Source of the DNA: Paenibacillus ihumii
Lineage (GTDB): Bacteria > Bacillota > Bacilli > Paenibacillales > Paenibacillaceae
Direction: 5' to 3'
Length of the DNA: 64,000 nt
Assembly (NCBI RefSeq): GCF_001403875.1
Contig: NZ_LN884299.1
Location: 372,001 to 436,000, forward strand
Shown here in pieces: positions 44,152 to 53,251 of this stretch. Every line of letters begins with the position of its first letter. Position 1 is the first letter of the stretch. Both the position numbers and the translations under genes were made by a program. Below the pieces are notes generated by a model that was not told the origin of the DNA, made no database searches, and was given only the letters and a program-made list of their open reading frames with translations.

Positions 44152-44415
44152 TTATTGACCCTTATTAAGAGCTTCTTTAATTTGCGGAATCGATAAGCCG
44201 CTTGCTCTCAGTTCCTTAATGAAATGAATGCGCGCGATGGTTTCCTCTCTTTTATATCGGCGTGTCAGATTCTCTTCCGCCTGTGTGAAGGGCAGCATCC
44301 CCTCTTCTGTGTAAAATTTCAATGTACTATAGCGAGAATCCGTAAGCCGTACTAATTCACCTATAGTTACGAACTCAGAGGCCAATATGGCCTCCATAGA
44401 ACGCTGTCTGGACAT
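44152..44415 (-). CDS. MerR-type helix-turn-helix regulator, minimal
   Basis: 87 residues: VTIGELVRLTDSRYSTLKFY is the MerR winged helix start, NLTRRYKREETIARIHFIKEL the remainder, and GLSIPQIKEALNKG the final helix. No effector domain follows. Second gene of a pair, 14 bp after an unknown protein. Its likely operator is the heptad array before that gene. Confidence 0.82.
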   Translation of the reverse strand: MSRQRSMEAILASEFVTIGELVRLTDSRYSTLKFYTEEGMLPFTQAEENLTRRYKREETIARIHFIKELRASGLSIPQIKEALNKGQ

Positions 44416-44429
44416 GATTCAAGACTCCT

Positions 44430-45422
44430 TTAGAATAGGGGCTTCGGGATTAGACGCACACCATGGATCGGCACTCTCCCGTAAATGGCATGCGGAATCG
44501 CTTCATAAACAATATTATCTATCTTAATTGTCGGAATCTGACCTTCCTTCAGCACCGTAACCGTATGGCCTTTGGATTCCAACCGCTGCTTTACATCATG
44601 CAATCTTGCAGCTGGATTGGAGAACATCGCCTCCATGTCGATAAAAACAGCCTGCGAGCGTTCCAGGATGGGAAACAAAAAATTTAAACCGCTGCCCACT
44701 TGTGTCCTTACTACCTCTTTTTTCATACGTAAAAATTGTTTCGTGGCTAGCTCGATGCCACGATGGATGCGGATCGGATACAAGGCTTTAGCCAGCGGAG
44801 AGCCTTGATACAATTTATACATTCGGGCACTGACTATGTCCAGCTCATTCCGCGAAAAAAGATCATGCATGCATCCGCTCTCGCGAAGAAGCCACAGCAT
44901 GCAAATCGTCTCATCCGTTACCGGGCCATCCTCCAGAATCTCTGCCCGAATCCCCTCTGAAATCCTTGAATATTCCTGAATATCGCTGCGATATCCCTTG
45001 ATACTAACGCCTGCAGAATGAAAATACAGATCACACCCCAATAGATGAGGGATTTCCTCAAGCAGCCCTAATTCCTTAAGAGAGTCGGATACAGCTCGTT
45101 CTAAACTTTTCAACTTTGATCCGGAAAGCTTAGAGGCTCTTTTCAGCCAATCCTTCAAATCCCATGATTTCTTAGCATTTCGGCGGGCCAAGGATTTTAA
45201 AATAATTTCCTGATAAAGCATAGTATGAGATTGCTCCAGGACATCTTTCTTCAGAGCTAATTGATTCTTACTTTGTGTAAAGCCTTTGTCTAAGTAGACC
45301 TCCAGTATAACTGCTGCAGCTATGCAGCGGAGGGCCATCTTCTTGGCCGTAGTCATTTCAAGACTTCTCTGCGCATTCAGCGCCATCATGGAAAAGCTTT
45401 GTGCCAATTGTAGATCTGTCAT
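44430..45422 (-). CDS. Unrecognised 330-residue protein paired with MerR
   Basis: 330 residues, no signal peptide or transmembrane helix. The N-terminal 200 residues are helical and basic (AKKMALRCIAAAVILEVYLD, LKKDVLEQSHTMLYQEIILK), then a region ending with ERSQAVFIDMEAMFSNPAA and a C-terminal PTIKIDNIVYEAIPHAIYGR. The N-terminus faintly recalls GPP34-like lipid-binding proteins, but I would not assign it. Tight operon with the small MerR gene; AGGAGAGGATTAGG precedes the ATG. Strong promoter with heptad repeats upstream. Confidence 0.7.
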   Translation of the reverse strand: MTDLQLAQSFSMMALNAQRSLEMTTAKKMALRCIAAAVILEVYLDKGFTQSKNQLALKKDVLEQSHTMLYQEIILKSLARRNAKKSWDLKDWLKRASKLSGSKLKSLERAVSDSLKELGLLEEIPHLLGCDLYFHSAGVSIKGYRSDIQEYSRISEGIRAEILEDGPVTDETICMLWLLRESGCMHDLFSRNELDIVSARMYKLYQGSPLAKALYPIRIHRGIELATKQFLRMKKEVVRTQVGSGLNFLFPILERSQAVFIDMEAMFSNPAARLHDVKQRLESKGHTVTVLKEGQIPTIKIDNIVYEAIPHAIYGRVPIHGVRLIPKPLF

Positions 45423-45505
45423 CCTAATCCTCTCCTAATCATCATTTCTTCGCTGATGCTTACTTGGTGTGAGGAATCATTCTGTTATCGCAAATCATGG
45501 TTTGT

Positions 45506-45540
45506 CACTTACTACTTACTACTTATCACTTACTACTTAC
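45506..45540. promoter_or_regulatory. Five tandem heptads downstream of promoter (probable operator)
   Basis: On the plus strand the units are CACTTAC, TACTTAC, TACTTAT, CACTTAC, TACTTAC, exactly contiguous. They abut the minus-10 of the promoter and cover the likely start of transcription. Good candidate for cooperative binding of the co-encoded MerR-type protein. Confidence 0.65.
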
Positions 45541-45568
45541 TTTATATTTTAAATGTTTATCTTGTCAA
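45541..45568 (-). promoter_or_regulatory. Sigma-A promoter of the unknown-MerR operon
   Basis: TTGACA (45563-45568) and TATAAA (45541-45546), 16-bp spacer, minus strand. The minus-35 is a perfect consensus. Confidence 0.7.
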
Positions 45569-45618
45569 TAGCTACACCCAAATGCACATCCTAACCCTTT
45601 AAATCAATACAACAAACA

Positions 45619-45651
45619 CAAAAAAACGAGTCTGCGCAACGCGCAAACCCG
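45619..45651 (-). terminator. Terminator of the PQQ-SLH gene
   Basis: On the minus strand CGGGTTTGCGC and GCGCAGACTCG pair around GTT, followed by seven T. It is 15 bp past the stop. Confidence 0.85.
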
Positions 45652-45665
45652 CTCAATACATTTGA

Positions 45666-48600
45666 TTATAGCTCCAGCATTTTGAGGACAGTTACCGCCG
45701 CTTCCGCACGGGTCGCCGTGTCGTCTGGTACAAAACGATTCCCCCCGCGACCCTCCATAATGCCAAATGAGCGTAACGCTTCAGTCGCGCCCTTGGCCCA
45801 CTGCGGAATTACCTCGTCATCTATAAATCCGGTTGATCCATCCGCATCAAGCTGGAGCTTGAGTGCCCGTGCGATCATCGCCGCCATTTCGGCACGGGTG
45901 ATCGGGGCGTTCGGACGAAAGCTGCCATCTACATATCCTCTAACGATGCCCGCCTGCGCCGCCTGTGCAACGGTTGGCCTCGCCCATGCGCCGATATGAT
46001 CATGATCGGTGAATACGAGTGCCGCAGCACTGCCTTCCCATTTCAAAGCGCCTGCCAGCATGACAGCAAACTCGGCACGGGTAAGCGGTCGATTCGGCTT
46101 GAACGTGCTATCCGGATACCCGGTAACGATGCCTTTCACCGCTGCGTTCCTGATATAGCCTTCCGCCCAGTGTTCAGCGATATCGGTAAACGAAATCACA
46201 GACATTTCCGGTTCAGCAAGTGGAGGTAATTCCCGCACAATGGAAAGTGTATACGTCTTGCGGGTACCGTCCTCCGCCTGAACCTGCAGCGATATGACAT
46301 TTTCCCCTTCCTGCAAGTCGATTTTAATGCCATTGCCCAACGCTTGATTTCGCCATATCACTTTGGCCGCTGAGTGCTCAGCAGAAGCTTTCACCTCGAT
46401 ATGCTTCGCCTCCGTCCTGACTGTATAAGACAAGGTGTTCGCTGTAAACGATGGCTCTAAAGCTGCACGTTGGCCGTCCGCCCATACCTCCAGCTTCTTC
46501 AAGCTGGCATTGCTGGATAAATACGAGCCGCTTCCCGAACTACCCGAACCACCGCCGCCAAAAGATAAAGACGGGAGGGTCGCAGTTGTCCTGCTTAACC
46601 CTGGTTCACTTTCATTCCCCGCAGCATCATAAGCTTTGACGGTAAAGCGATAGGTCGTATTTGGAGATAGACCTGTGATCGTATACGAATAGACGCTATC
46701 CGTGACCGAGTATTCATACTTGCCGCTTGCCTGATCCGCTTTCTTCTCGTCATTCAGATATATACGATATCCGGCCACGGCTAGATGATCCCGTGCCGAA
46801 GGCCATATCAGCTTCACGCTCGTCTGTGTCATGTCCGAGACGATCAGCTCACTGCCGGGTGGCCAGATAGGACCCGTCCTGTCCGGTTCTCTAATCACAG
46901 TAAGCGTGTACCGCTGTAGGTCTCCATTCTCCGCAGTGACGATAATTTCAATCAGATTGCTTCCGACCTGCAATCGCTGGGGATTTCCTCCAACGATCTC
47001 GAAGGCCGCTCCCGGCTCGTACGTTACGGCCGTTACCGTAATCTGCTCTGTTGCATAGGGGAATCGTGCGCTGTAGGTATAAATTTCAGGTTTGAAGCCC
47101 TGCAGTTGTTCCCCGTTCAATTGAATGTTGCGGAGCTTCGCATCGTTGCCCGGCAGCACGCTCACAATCAGTTCCGCGTCCAAGTTATGGGGATTACGAA
47201 TATGCCCTGGGAGCTGCAGCTCCCCGGTGACCTTGTAAGCTCCAACCTGCCCTGGGTCATAGTCTGTGTTCACCAAATCCCAGCGTACAGGGAGCTCCTG
47301 CTCAGAACCATCGGTCAACCGGGCCTGCGCTTCAGCAGGCAATGACAATTCCTCCAGCTTCGTGCCCTTGGCAGCCTGAATTGGTGAAAAGGCTGGCACT
47401 TCCGCTATATTGGTGTACGGCGTAGCGGATGCGTACATGGATAAGCCGCTTTCAGTTCCTTCCTTGTTAACTGCCTGTACTGCGAACCAGTACAACGCGC
47501 CTGCCTTAAGATTTTTTACAGTATAATCTGTTTCGGTAATAAGCTGATCCCCGTTGACGAGCTCCCACGGATCGGGTTGAACAGGAGCAGCTGTTCCCTG
47601 ATAATGATAGACCCTGTAGCCAGCAGCTCCGTCAACGGCCTCCCATGCAAGCTTTACAGCACTTTCGCCAGGATCGGCTGCAATCTGAACTGGAGCGGGT
47701 ATGAACGACCTCGTTCCAATCGCGTAGAGCTTGTAATCATCAGCTCCGATGTATATCGTGCCGTCCGGTCCGATCACCGGGGATGAGCGTATTTCCTTCT
47801 CGGCTGCAAAAGACCATTTCACCCGCTCGTTGCCATTCTCAGCCTTCGGATCCAGCGCATATAATGTTCCATCCCCATACCAGCCTAGCGCAGCAATATA
47901 GACCGTGCCGTCTGCTCCCACCACAGGCGATGAGACGATCATACTCCAAGTCTTTATCGATGTATCGAACGACCACTTCTCCCGTTTGTATTCATCAACA
48001 GCTTCAGGATCCAGCGCATATAACAATCCATCCGAAGAACCGACATAAACCGTGCCGTCCTGCCCAATTGCAGGCGATGAGGATACCGATCCCCATGTTT
48101 CGTACGACCACTTCAGCCGATGCGCATCATCATCGGCATTTACATCGAGCGCATATACGTATCCATCATCCGAACCGAAATAGACTGTGCCGCCATCGGC
48201 CCCGATAGCAGGCGATGAGTAGATTGGACACGGCTCATCCATCATCCACAAGCAATCCTCCGCCGTCTCTGGTTCAAATGACCACTTCAACCGATGGGCT
48301 TCATCCTTCGCGTCCGGGTCCAGCGCATAGAAGATTCCATCCCCCGAACCGGCGTAGATCGTGCCATCCGCTCCAATCGCAGGCGATGAATCTGTCTGAC
48401 CCCCGATCTCATAAGACCATAACATGCGTTGAGCATCATCCACAGCATCAGGATCCAGTGCGTATAGCTTTCCGTCATACGAACTAATATAAAGGGTACC
48501 GTCCTGTCCAATAGCAGGCGAAGCATATATCCGGTCCCCGGTTGCAAACGACCACTTCTCCCGGTTATCGTCATCTGCCGCCTTAGGGTCGAGTGCATAC

Positions 48601-49028
48601 AGCTTCCCGTCGCCAGAGCCGATATAGATCGTGCCGTCTGCTCCGATGGCAGGCGATGAGGCGATCGCCCAGCCTGTCTCAAACACCCATTTCAACTTGC
48701 CCGTCTTCGAATTCAGCGCATATAGCTTACCGTCATACGAGCCGACATACAGCGTACCGTCTGCTCCAATCGCGGGGGTTGAATATATCTTATCCCCTGC
48801 TGCAAACGACCATTTCACATCGTGATCCGGGCTCCCCATAAACCTGGACTGCCTCGTCCAATTAAAAGCTGTCGGCTGGGCTGCCTCGTAATCATAAGCG
48901 CCTGGCGCATAGCCTGCTCCTTGAGTAAATGGCAAATCGGCGGCCCTTGCACTCGCAGCTGGGAACAGTCCCGCCAACCCGAGCCAAGTCGTCATTATCA
49001 AGAGACAGGCTTTCTTACTCCGATTCAT
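45666..49028 (-). CDS. Secreted beta-propeller protein with C-terminal SLH anchor
   Basis: 1120 residues from ATG at 49028 (GGGGAGGGG 9 nt upstream). Signal peptide residues 1-30. Eight PQQ-like propeller blades, each ending SSPAIGADGTIYIGSGDGKLYALD or similar, span about 70-430. Then a fibronectin III, a cadherin-like beta-sandwich (AKLRNIQLNGEQLQGFKP), another fibronectin III, a Gly/Ser linker, a second cadherin-like module (NASLKKLEVWADGQ) and three SLH repeats (from FTDIAEHWAEGYIRNAAVKG). Displayed on the cell wall; likely binds or senses something, but no enzyme motif is visible. Confidence 0.88.
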   Translation of the reverse strand: MNRSKKACLLIMTTWLGLAGLFPAASARAADLPFTQGAGYAPGAYDYEAAQPTAFNWTRQSRFMGSPDHDVKWSFAAGDKIYSTPAIGADGTLYVGSYDGKLYALNSKTGKLKWVFETGWAIASSPAIGADGTIYIGSGDGKLYALDPKAADDDNREKWSFATGDRIYASPAIGQDGTLYISSYDGKLYALDPDAVDDAQRMLWSYEIGGQTDSSPAIGADGTIYAGSGDGIFYALDPDAKDEAHRLKWSFEPETAEDCLWMMDEPCPIYSSPAIGADGGTVYFGSDDGYVYALDVNADDDAHRLKWSYETWGSVSSSPAIGQDGTVYVGSSDGLLYALDPEAVDEYKREKWSFDTSIKTWSMIVSSPVVGADGTVYIAALGWYGDGTLYALDPKAENGNERVKWSFAAEKEIRSSPVIGPDGTIYIGADDYKLYAIGTRSFIPAPVQIAADPGESAVKLAWEAVDGAAGYRVYHYQGTAAPVQPDPWELVNGDQLITETDYTVKNLKAGALYWFAVQAVNKEGTESGLSMYASATPYTNIAEVPAFSPIQAAKGTKLEELSLPAEAQARLTDGSEQELPVRWDLVNTDYDPGQVGAYKVTGELQLPGHIRNPHNLDAELIVSVLPGNDAKLRNIQLNGEQLQGFKPEIYTYSARFPYATEQITVTAVTYEPGAAFEIVGGNPQRLQVGSNLIEIIVTAENGDLQRYTLTVIREPDRTGPIWPPGSELIVSDMTQTSVKLIWPSARDHLAVAGYRIYLNDEKKADQASGKYEYSVTDSVYSYTITGLSPNTTYRFTVKAYDAAGNESEPGLSRTTATLPSLSFGGGGSGSSGSGSYLSSNASLKKLEVWADGQRAALEPSFTANTLSYTVRTEAKHIEVKASAEHSAAKVIWRNQALGNGIKIDLQEGENVISLQVQAEDGTRKTYTLSIVRELPPLAEPEMSVISFTDIAEHWAEGYIRNAAVKGIVTGYPDSTFKPNRPLTRAEFAVMLAGALKWEGSAAALVFTDHDHIGAWARPTVAQAAQAGIVRGYVDGSFRPNAPITRAEMAAMIARALKLQLDADGSTGFIDDEVIPQWAKGATEALRSFGIMEGRGGNRFVPDDTATRAEAAVTVLKMLEL

Positions 49029-49175
49029 CTCATACAACCCCTCCCCTTTTATTTGTTACAAGCCCATCCAGGGCGATTATACACATTTCTGACACTTTCG
49101 GGATCAACCCTCCGCATCGCCAATTGCTGAAGGTTGAGATAGGGGGGTGGAGAGAATTCGGGTTAAAAATATGAA

Positions 49176-49209
49176 ACGCCCAAGCTTTAGAATCCTAGAG
49201 CTCGGGCGT
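49176..49209 (-). terminator. Hairpin between a small membrane gene and the PQQ-SLH gene
   Basis: ACGCCC and GGGCGT with inner AGCT pairing, loop of about 12 nt; on the minus strand TTTCATATTTTTAA follows. It resembles the dispersed hairpin family loosely but has no TATAAT or conserved loop. Confidence 0.6.
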
Positions 49210-49232
49210 GTTAGCTGAACTGATTGGAATGT

Positions 49233-49541
49233 TTATCTAGAGTTTTCTAACTTTTTAGTTCTATTTGGAGGTACTGCTCCATGAAGTATTAAACATAAAA
49301 CCGTTGTAAGAATAGAAAGCACACCAATAATTAATAATACTCTTCCGTAATCAATCTCATATATCGGAGTGAAGCCATTTACTTGAAGATTCTCTTTCAG
49401 AAGCTTCCATATGGGTATATATTCAAGTGTCGCTATGTTCCTCTCTTGCCCCCAAGTCACATAAGCCGGTACAACTAGAAGGCCGAAAACCACTACACAT
49501 AATCCATATCCACCTAAAAGTATCCTTTGATATTTATTCAT
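49233..49541 (-). CDS. Small two-pass membrane protein
   Basis: 102 residues. TM helices at about 7-30 (LLGGYGLCVVVFGLLVVPAY) and 67-90 (VLLIIGVLSILTTVLCLILH) with an external loop of about 35 residues. Family unknown. GGGGTGAGGATGG precedes the ATG. Apparently a single gene. Confidence 0.65.
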   Translation of the reverse strand: MNKYQRILLGGYGLCVVVFGLLVVPAYVTWGQERNIATLEYIPIWKLLKENLQVNGFTPIYEIDYGRVLLIIGVLSILTTVLCLILHGAVPPNRTKKLENSR

Positions 49542-49663
49542 CCATCCTCACCCCTTAAAAGCTCCGATTATCCGAATTTTTATGTTCGCTCACCAACCTC
49601 TATGGATATTCCGCTTGTTGCTAATTTTTTTAAAATGTCTTACAGCTGAGTCTGTTCAAGCTT

Positions 49664-50983
49664 CTATTCACTCACGGATTTCAGCGCTAATTGCAGCTCC
49701 TCCTCCATGAGCTGTAGAGATTCTTGAACGGTCCGTTGATCAGACATTATTTCAGCCATGTATCTGGGTGAGATTTCATCGATCTTGGCGAGCACTTCTG
49801 GAGGCAGCTCCCTTAACTCATTAATTAAAGTATTACTTGCTCTTTCCAATTTATAAAAGGCTTGAATCGATTCCTCCTGATTCTCGCTTACTCTTGCTGG
49901 CAAATCAACAGTATTGATTTGCGGGAGGAGTCTTGCATAATCATTCCCGGAAACATACTTAATGAACTCCCATGCTCCCTCCGTCTCCTGATTGCTTGAT
50001 GGAATTGTAAAAATATCATTCATCTCCATCCCGTTCCCCATATCCGGATGTTCTGCACTAACCGGAAGGGTTGTCACTCCCCACCCAAACTCTCTGTCTT
50101 TTTCATCTAAAATTCGATATAAAGATGAATCAGCAACGGCCATCGCAATATGTCCCGATAAGAAAGGATAGCTTTCCTTCTGAAGGTCTTCTAATTTTAA
50201 CGATTGCGTCGATTCCGCCTGATTAGGATCATAGCAAACCCGCGATTTAAAGCACGATGTCACCTCTTCAAAAACCTTCTCCCAAGACGGGGAATTTAGA
50301 GTGAATTTTCCGTTGCCATAAACCGATAAACCGCTGCTTTCCCCTATGGTTAAAGCCATCATAAAGGGATTGGCCGTTTTTTTATGATAAAATCCAAACT
50401 GCGGAGTCTGATCATCTGCAAGGTTTGGAAATTTATGAGCCAGCTCAAAGACTTCATCCCATGTCATAAAGTCTCTTGGATAGGATATACGATATTGATC
50501 AAAAATGTCTTTGTTATAAAATAGAGCATCCCCTGTAAAGGTTGCAGCTAGCCCGTGAATTTTACCCTGCTCATCCCTAAGAAAGTCAATGACCGCCGGC
50601 GAATAGCTCGCAAGATCAAAGCGGTCTTTAGTAATCATCTCGTCTAGCGAAAGCAATTTTCCTTTTTTCTGAAGTACAGAGTAGGAATCCATGGGAATGG
50701 ATAATACATCTATACTTTCCTTGGCTATAAGTTCTTCGATGGTGTCTGTCATGTTCTTTCCTGGCGTTAAATTTTCGTAAATGGAGATCACCTCCAGAGA
50801 GTAGTTGGGGTGCGTTGCAAGAAAAAAGTTCCCGTAAAGCTGATTAAATCCTTTTTGGTTAAAAGCAAGAACTCTTAAGGTTTTAGGTTCCTGTGTTTTT
50901 TCTAGCTGCACCTGACAGCCCGTTAACAAGGTTAATAAAACTAGCGGACTTAATAACAAAAAGCAGAGCTTCTTCATTTTCAT
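49664..50983 (-). CDS. Orphan extracellular solute-binding lipoprotein
   Basis: 439 residues from ATG at 50983 (AGGAG 6 nt upstream). Lipobox LLTLLTGC, then TLRVLAFNQKGFNQLYGNFF and HGLAATFTGDALFYNKDIFD, GMEMNDIFTIPSS: family 1 binding fold. No permease or ATPase gene is nearby. It may feed a transporter elsewhere or serve as a sensor. A partial cassette (F) lies upstream. Confidence 0.82.
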   Translation of the reverse strand: MKMKKLCFLLLSPLVLLTLLTGCQVQLEKTQEPKTLRVLAFNQKGFNQLYGNFFLATHPNYSLEVISIYENLTPGKNMTDTIEELIAKESIDVLSIPMDSYSVLQKKGKLLSLDEMITKDRFDLASYSPAVIDFLRDEQGKIHGLAATFTGDALFYNKDIFDQYRISYPRDFMTWDEVFELAHKFPNLADDQTPQFGFYHKKTANPFMMALTIGESSGLSVYGNGKFTLNSPSWEKVFEEVTSCFKSRVCYDPNQAESTQSLKLEDLQKESYPFLSGHIAMAVADSSLYRILDEKDREFGWGVTTLPVSAEHPDMGNGMEMNDIFTIPSSNQETEGAWEFIKYVSGNDYARLLPQINTVDLPARVSENQEESIQAFYKLERASNTLINELRELPPEVLAKIDEISPRYMAEIMSDQRTVQESLQLMEEELQLALKSVSE

Positions 50984-51053
50984 ATTCCTCTCCTGTTTGT
51001 CTGTCTTCATAAGATTTAGGTTTGCAATATTAATATTCCCGATCGACAACGCA

Positions 51054-51100
51054 ACCCGGCCTTTAATTGCTCAATCCTAGGCCGGGTCGCGGGTTGTCTG
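51054..51100 (-). repeat. Partial cassette copy F (hairpin and leader tail)
   Basis: On the minus strand TATTCAGACAACCCGCG precedes a hairpin (51054-51087) with arms ACCCGGCC and GGCCGGGT and loop ATTGAGCAATT. The promoter part is absent; the upstream gene ends right at its border. Confidence 0.6.
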
Positions 51101-51106
51101 AATATT

Positions 51107-51409
51107 CTATTTTCTCATTTGTAAACAGTGTTTTATATAAGCTACGACGAGCTCCAAAAGGTAGATGATCAGCAATAGCGAAATCAGATACGTTGGTAAA
51201 ATGTATACCTCATACTCCTCTACGGTTGTGACAATTTTAAAGTGATATATGTTAAACACTACATCTGTGATTGTACTTTCTGTTATTTTAATTCTTATGA
51301 ATACCGAATATAGATGATAAGCAAACTTCATACATGCTACTAATAACGAAATGAAAAAGCCTATTTCCATCGACTTATTAAATTTAAATTTTCTCTTGGG
51401 ATCACTCAT
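51107..51409 (-). CDS. Small two-pass membrane protein
   Basis: 100 residues, basic N-terminus, TM at about 16-36 (IGFFISLLVACMKFAYHLYS) and 68-90 (ILPTYLISLLLIIYLLELVV). A/T-rich. GGAGAGG lies before the ATG. Family not recognised; follows the DUF1835 gene by 38 bp and may be co-transcribed. Confidence 0.65.
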   Translation of the reverse strand: MSDPKRKFKFNKSMEIGFFISLLVACMKFAYHLYSVFIRIKITESTITDVVFNIYHFKIVTTVEEYEVYILPTYLISLLLIIYLLELVVAYIKHCLQMRK

Positions 51410-51447
51410 TGGAAGACCTCTCCTACTTCCTTTCTATTGGCAACGGA

Positions 51448-52515
51448 TTAGGAATCCGCCTTATGGGTTGGCCGCTTGCGCCGAACGCTATAGAATCTCA
51501 TCGCTGCAGGAAGGCCTTTAATTTCCAGGATCCCGCTATAAATCAGCTCTCGCAATCGGTATTCGAAGTAGGAGTCTCCAACGTATTGGTCACAATAACC
51601 TATCGCCTCTCCGATCACGCGGGCTGCCCTAATATAACCATGATCTTCAGCGGGAGGTTTCAGCTTATCCAGCTTATCCAGAAGATATGAATCATAATAT
51701 TCCGCAGGCACACCGAGCACAGCCCCATCCCGCCAAATGCGCAGCGTCGAGGCTTGCTCCGATATAGCCTGCCATTCCTGCACCAACCGCATTAGATCAG
51801 CATTGCTCCGTGCGCTGCTGTCATCCATGCGGAGGAGTGCTTCCTGGAGCTTGTCAGACGGGATTTCCCCTGAATGCCTGTATTCAAGTCTGGCATCTGG
51901 GCGATTGTAGAGCTCTTCACATATAGCGCAAGCATCGCATATCGCTAACGTATTCCGTTTGCTCTGCAGCAGATGAAGCGCATGCCGCATTCCCGTCTGC
52001 TCGCATGCGTTGCCGCTGGCCCAGACAATGATTCTTGCCTGCTCGGGAATTTGCGCCAGCTTATCTAGAAGCTCGCTGTACTCTTCTTCGACTTCCATAT
52101 CATCCTCGAAGGAGTCCGTTATATGATCCCGGAACCAGTCCCTGCGGGCCGCCCTTCCTTCCGGCGAGTCCAGCCCGGCTAAAGGACCAATGGCGTAATT
52201 CTCCCTAAAGGTAATCACCTTATGCGCATCTGCCCAGCCGAGCTCTTTCAGCGCATACTTCATACTTCCCGCAAAGGAATCACCGATTACGATATGAACA
52301 TGGGTGCAGGTCGGAACAGGATCCCAGAAGCCTCTTTGCTGCTGAAGCCCCATCAATCCATCATAAAGCTCAAGCAGCTTGGCAATCGAATCTTCACGCG
52401 GCTCCTCCTGATCCCGCAGCCGCTTGATTTCCGCTAATATAAAACCCACATACGACCGCAGCTCTGCGTGCCCCAAGGAATCTATAGCCTTCTTGATAGA
52501 TTGCAGATCTTTCAT
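51448..52515 (-). CDS. DUF1835 (and DUF3658) domain protein
   Basis: 355 residues. A helical N-terminal 65 residues precede THVHIVIGDSFAGSMKYALKE, the DUF1835 start, with ENYAIGPLAGLDSPEGRAAR and RIIVWASGNACEQTGMRHAL. The C-terminal third (GYIRAARVIGEAIGYCDQYVG) fits DUF3658. Function unknown; widespread in Bacillales, usually next to regulators or kinases. Cytosolic. Confidence 0.82.
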   Translation of the reverse strand: MKDLQSIKKAIDSLGHAELRSYVGFILAEIKRLRDQEEPREDSIAKLLELYDGLMGLQQQRGFWDPVPTCTHVHIVIGDSFAGSMKYALKELGWADAHKVITFRENYAIGPLAGLDSPEGRAARRDWFRDHITDSFEDDMEVEEEYSELLDKLAQIPEQARIIVWASGNACEQTGMRHALHLLQSKRNTLAICDACAICEELYNRPDARLEYRHSGEIPSDKLQEALLRMDDSSARSNADLMRLVQEWQAISEQASTLRIWRDGAVLGVPAEYYDSYLLDKLDKLKPPAEDHGYIRAARVIGEAIGYCDQYVGDSYFEYRLRELIYSGILEIKGLPAAMRFYSVRRKRPTHKADS

Positions 52516-52627
52516 TTCTGTTTCATCTCCATCTTTCTAGCCTAAAGTTCGAAACAAACAGGGGTTAAAAGCCATCTGATAAAAGCTGACCCGTAGTAAA
52601 CGACAAACTCGCATTCATTGCATAAGC

Positions 52628-53167
52628 TCACAAGCCGGCTTTGATTTGATAAGCAAGTCTGTACAGATCCGCTATGTCCCATCGGCCAATCGCTTCAAAT
52701 CTTCGGATCGCCTCGTCTATACTAACTGCTTCAACGGCCACAACCTTCTCACCATCAGCCGGATTTAACGGCTTCGAAACGATCCTGACCTCTCCTAAGC
52801 CCATCAATCTAATAAAATTAGGATGAGGGATATGGGGCCGGTACGGCTCCTCTGCACTGGAATAGCAATAAAAATGCCCAAACACTTCAAAGTGGCTTAT
52901 CTCTGCACCTAGCTCCTCAAGCATTTCCCTTCTTAACCCCTCAAAATAACTCTCCCCAGGCTCCAAAGTTCCGCCAGGCAGCTCCCACCTTCCATCCTCT
53001 AACTGCATGACGACACACTTAGAGCCAATAAACGGGATCATGCTCACATTGCTCACCAAAGCTTCGTCGTAAACCTGGCCTAAGTTGAATTGGCTTGATA
53101 CAGCCCCCCATTGAATAGGCTTCTTCAATATAAGCACATTATCCAAATAATCAGAGATATCATTCAT
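52628..53167 (-). CDS. NUDIX hydrolase
   Basis: 179 residues. Nudix box spans residues 66-88: GTLEPGESYFEGLRRE followed by MLEELG, all catalytic Glu present. The preceding CVVMQLEDGRWELPG is the standard strand. Hydrolyses a nucleoside diphosphate-linked compound; specific substrate unknown. Directly downstream of partial cassette G. Confidence 0.88.
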   Translation of the reverse strand: MNDISDYLDNVLILKKPIQWGAVSSQFNLGQVYDEALVSNVSMIPFIGSKCVVMQLEDGRWELPGGTLEPGESYFEGLRREMLEELGAEISHFEVFGHFYCYSSAEEPYRPHIPHPNFIRLMGLGEVRIVSKPLNPADGEKVVAVEAVSIDEAIRRFEAIGRWDIADLYRLAYQIKAGL

Positions 53168-53203
53168 ACGAATGCTGGCACCTTTCCGTTATAAATATTG
53201 AAA

Positions 53204-53251
53204 CAACCCGGCCTTTAGATTGCTCTTAGATCGGCCTGAGCTATTCCTTCC
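53204..53251 (-). repeat. Partial cassette copy G
   Basis: On the minus strand GGAAGGAATAGCTCAGGCC, then AAGAGCAATCTAAAGGCCGGG: the GCTC leader box and GAGC loop of the family are kept, the stem is degenerate. It overlaps the last codon and stop of the gene ending at 53241, so the element appears to have landed in that gene's 3' end. Confidence 0.6.
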
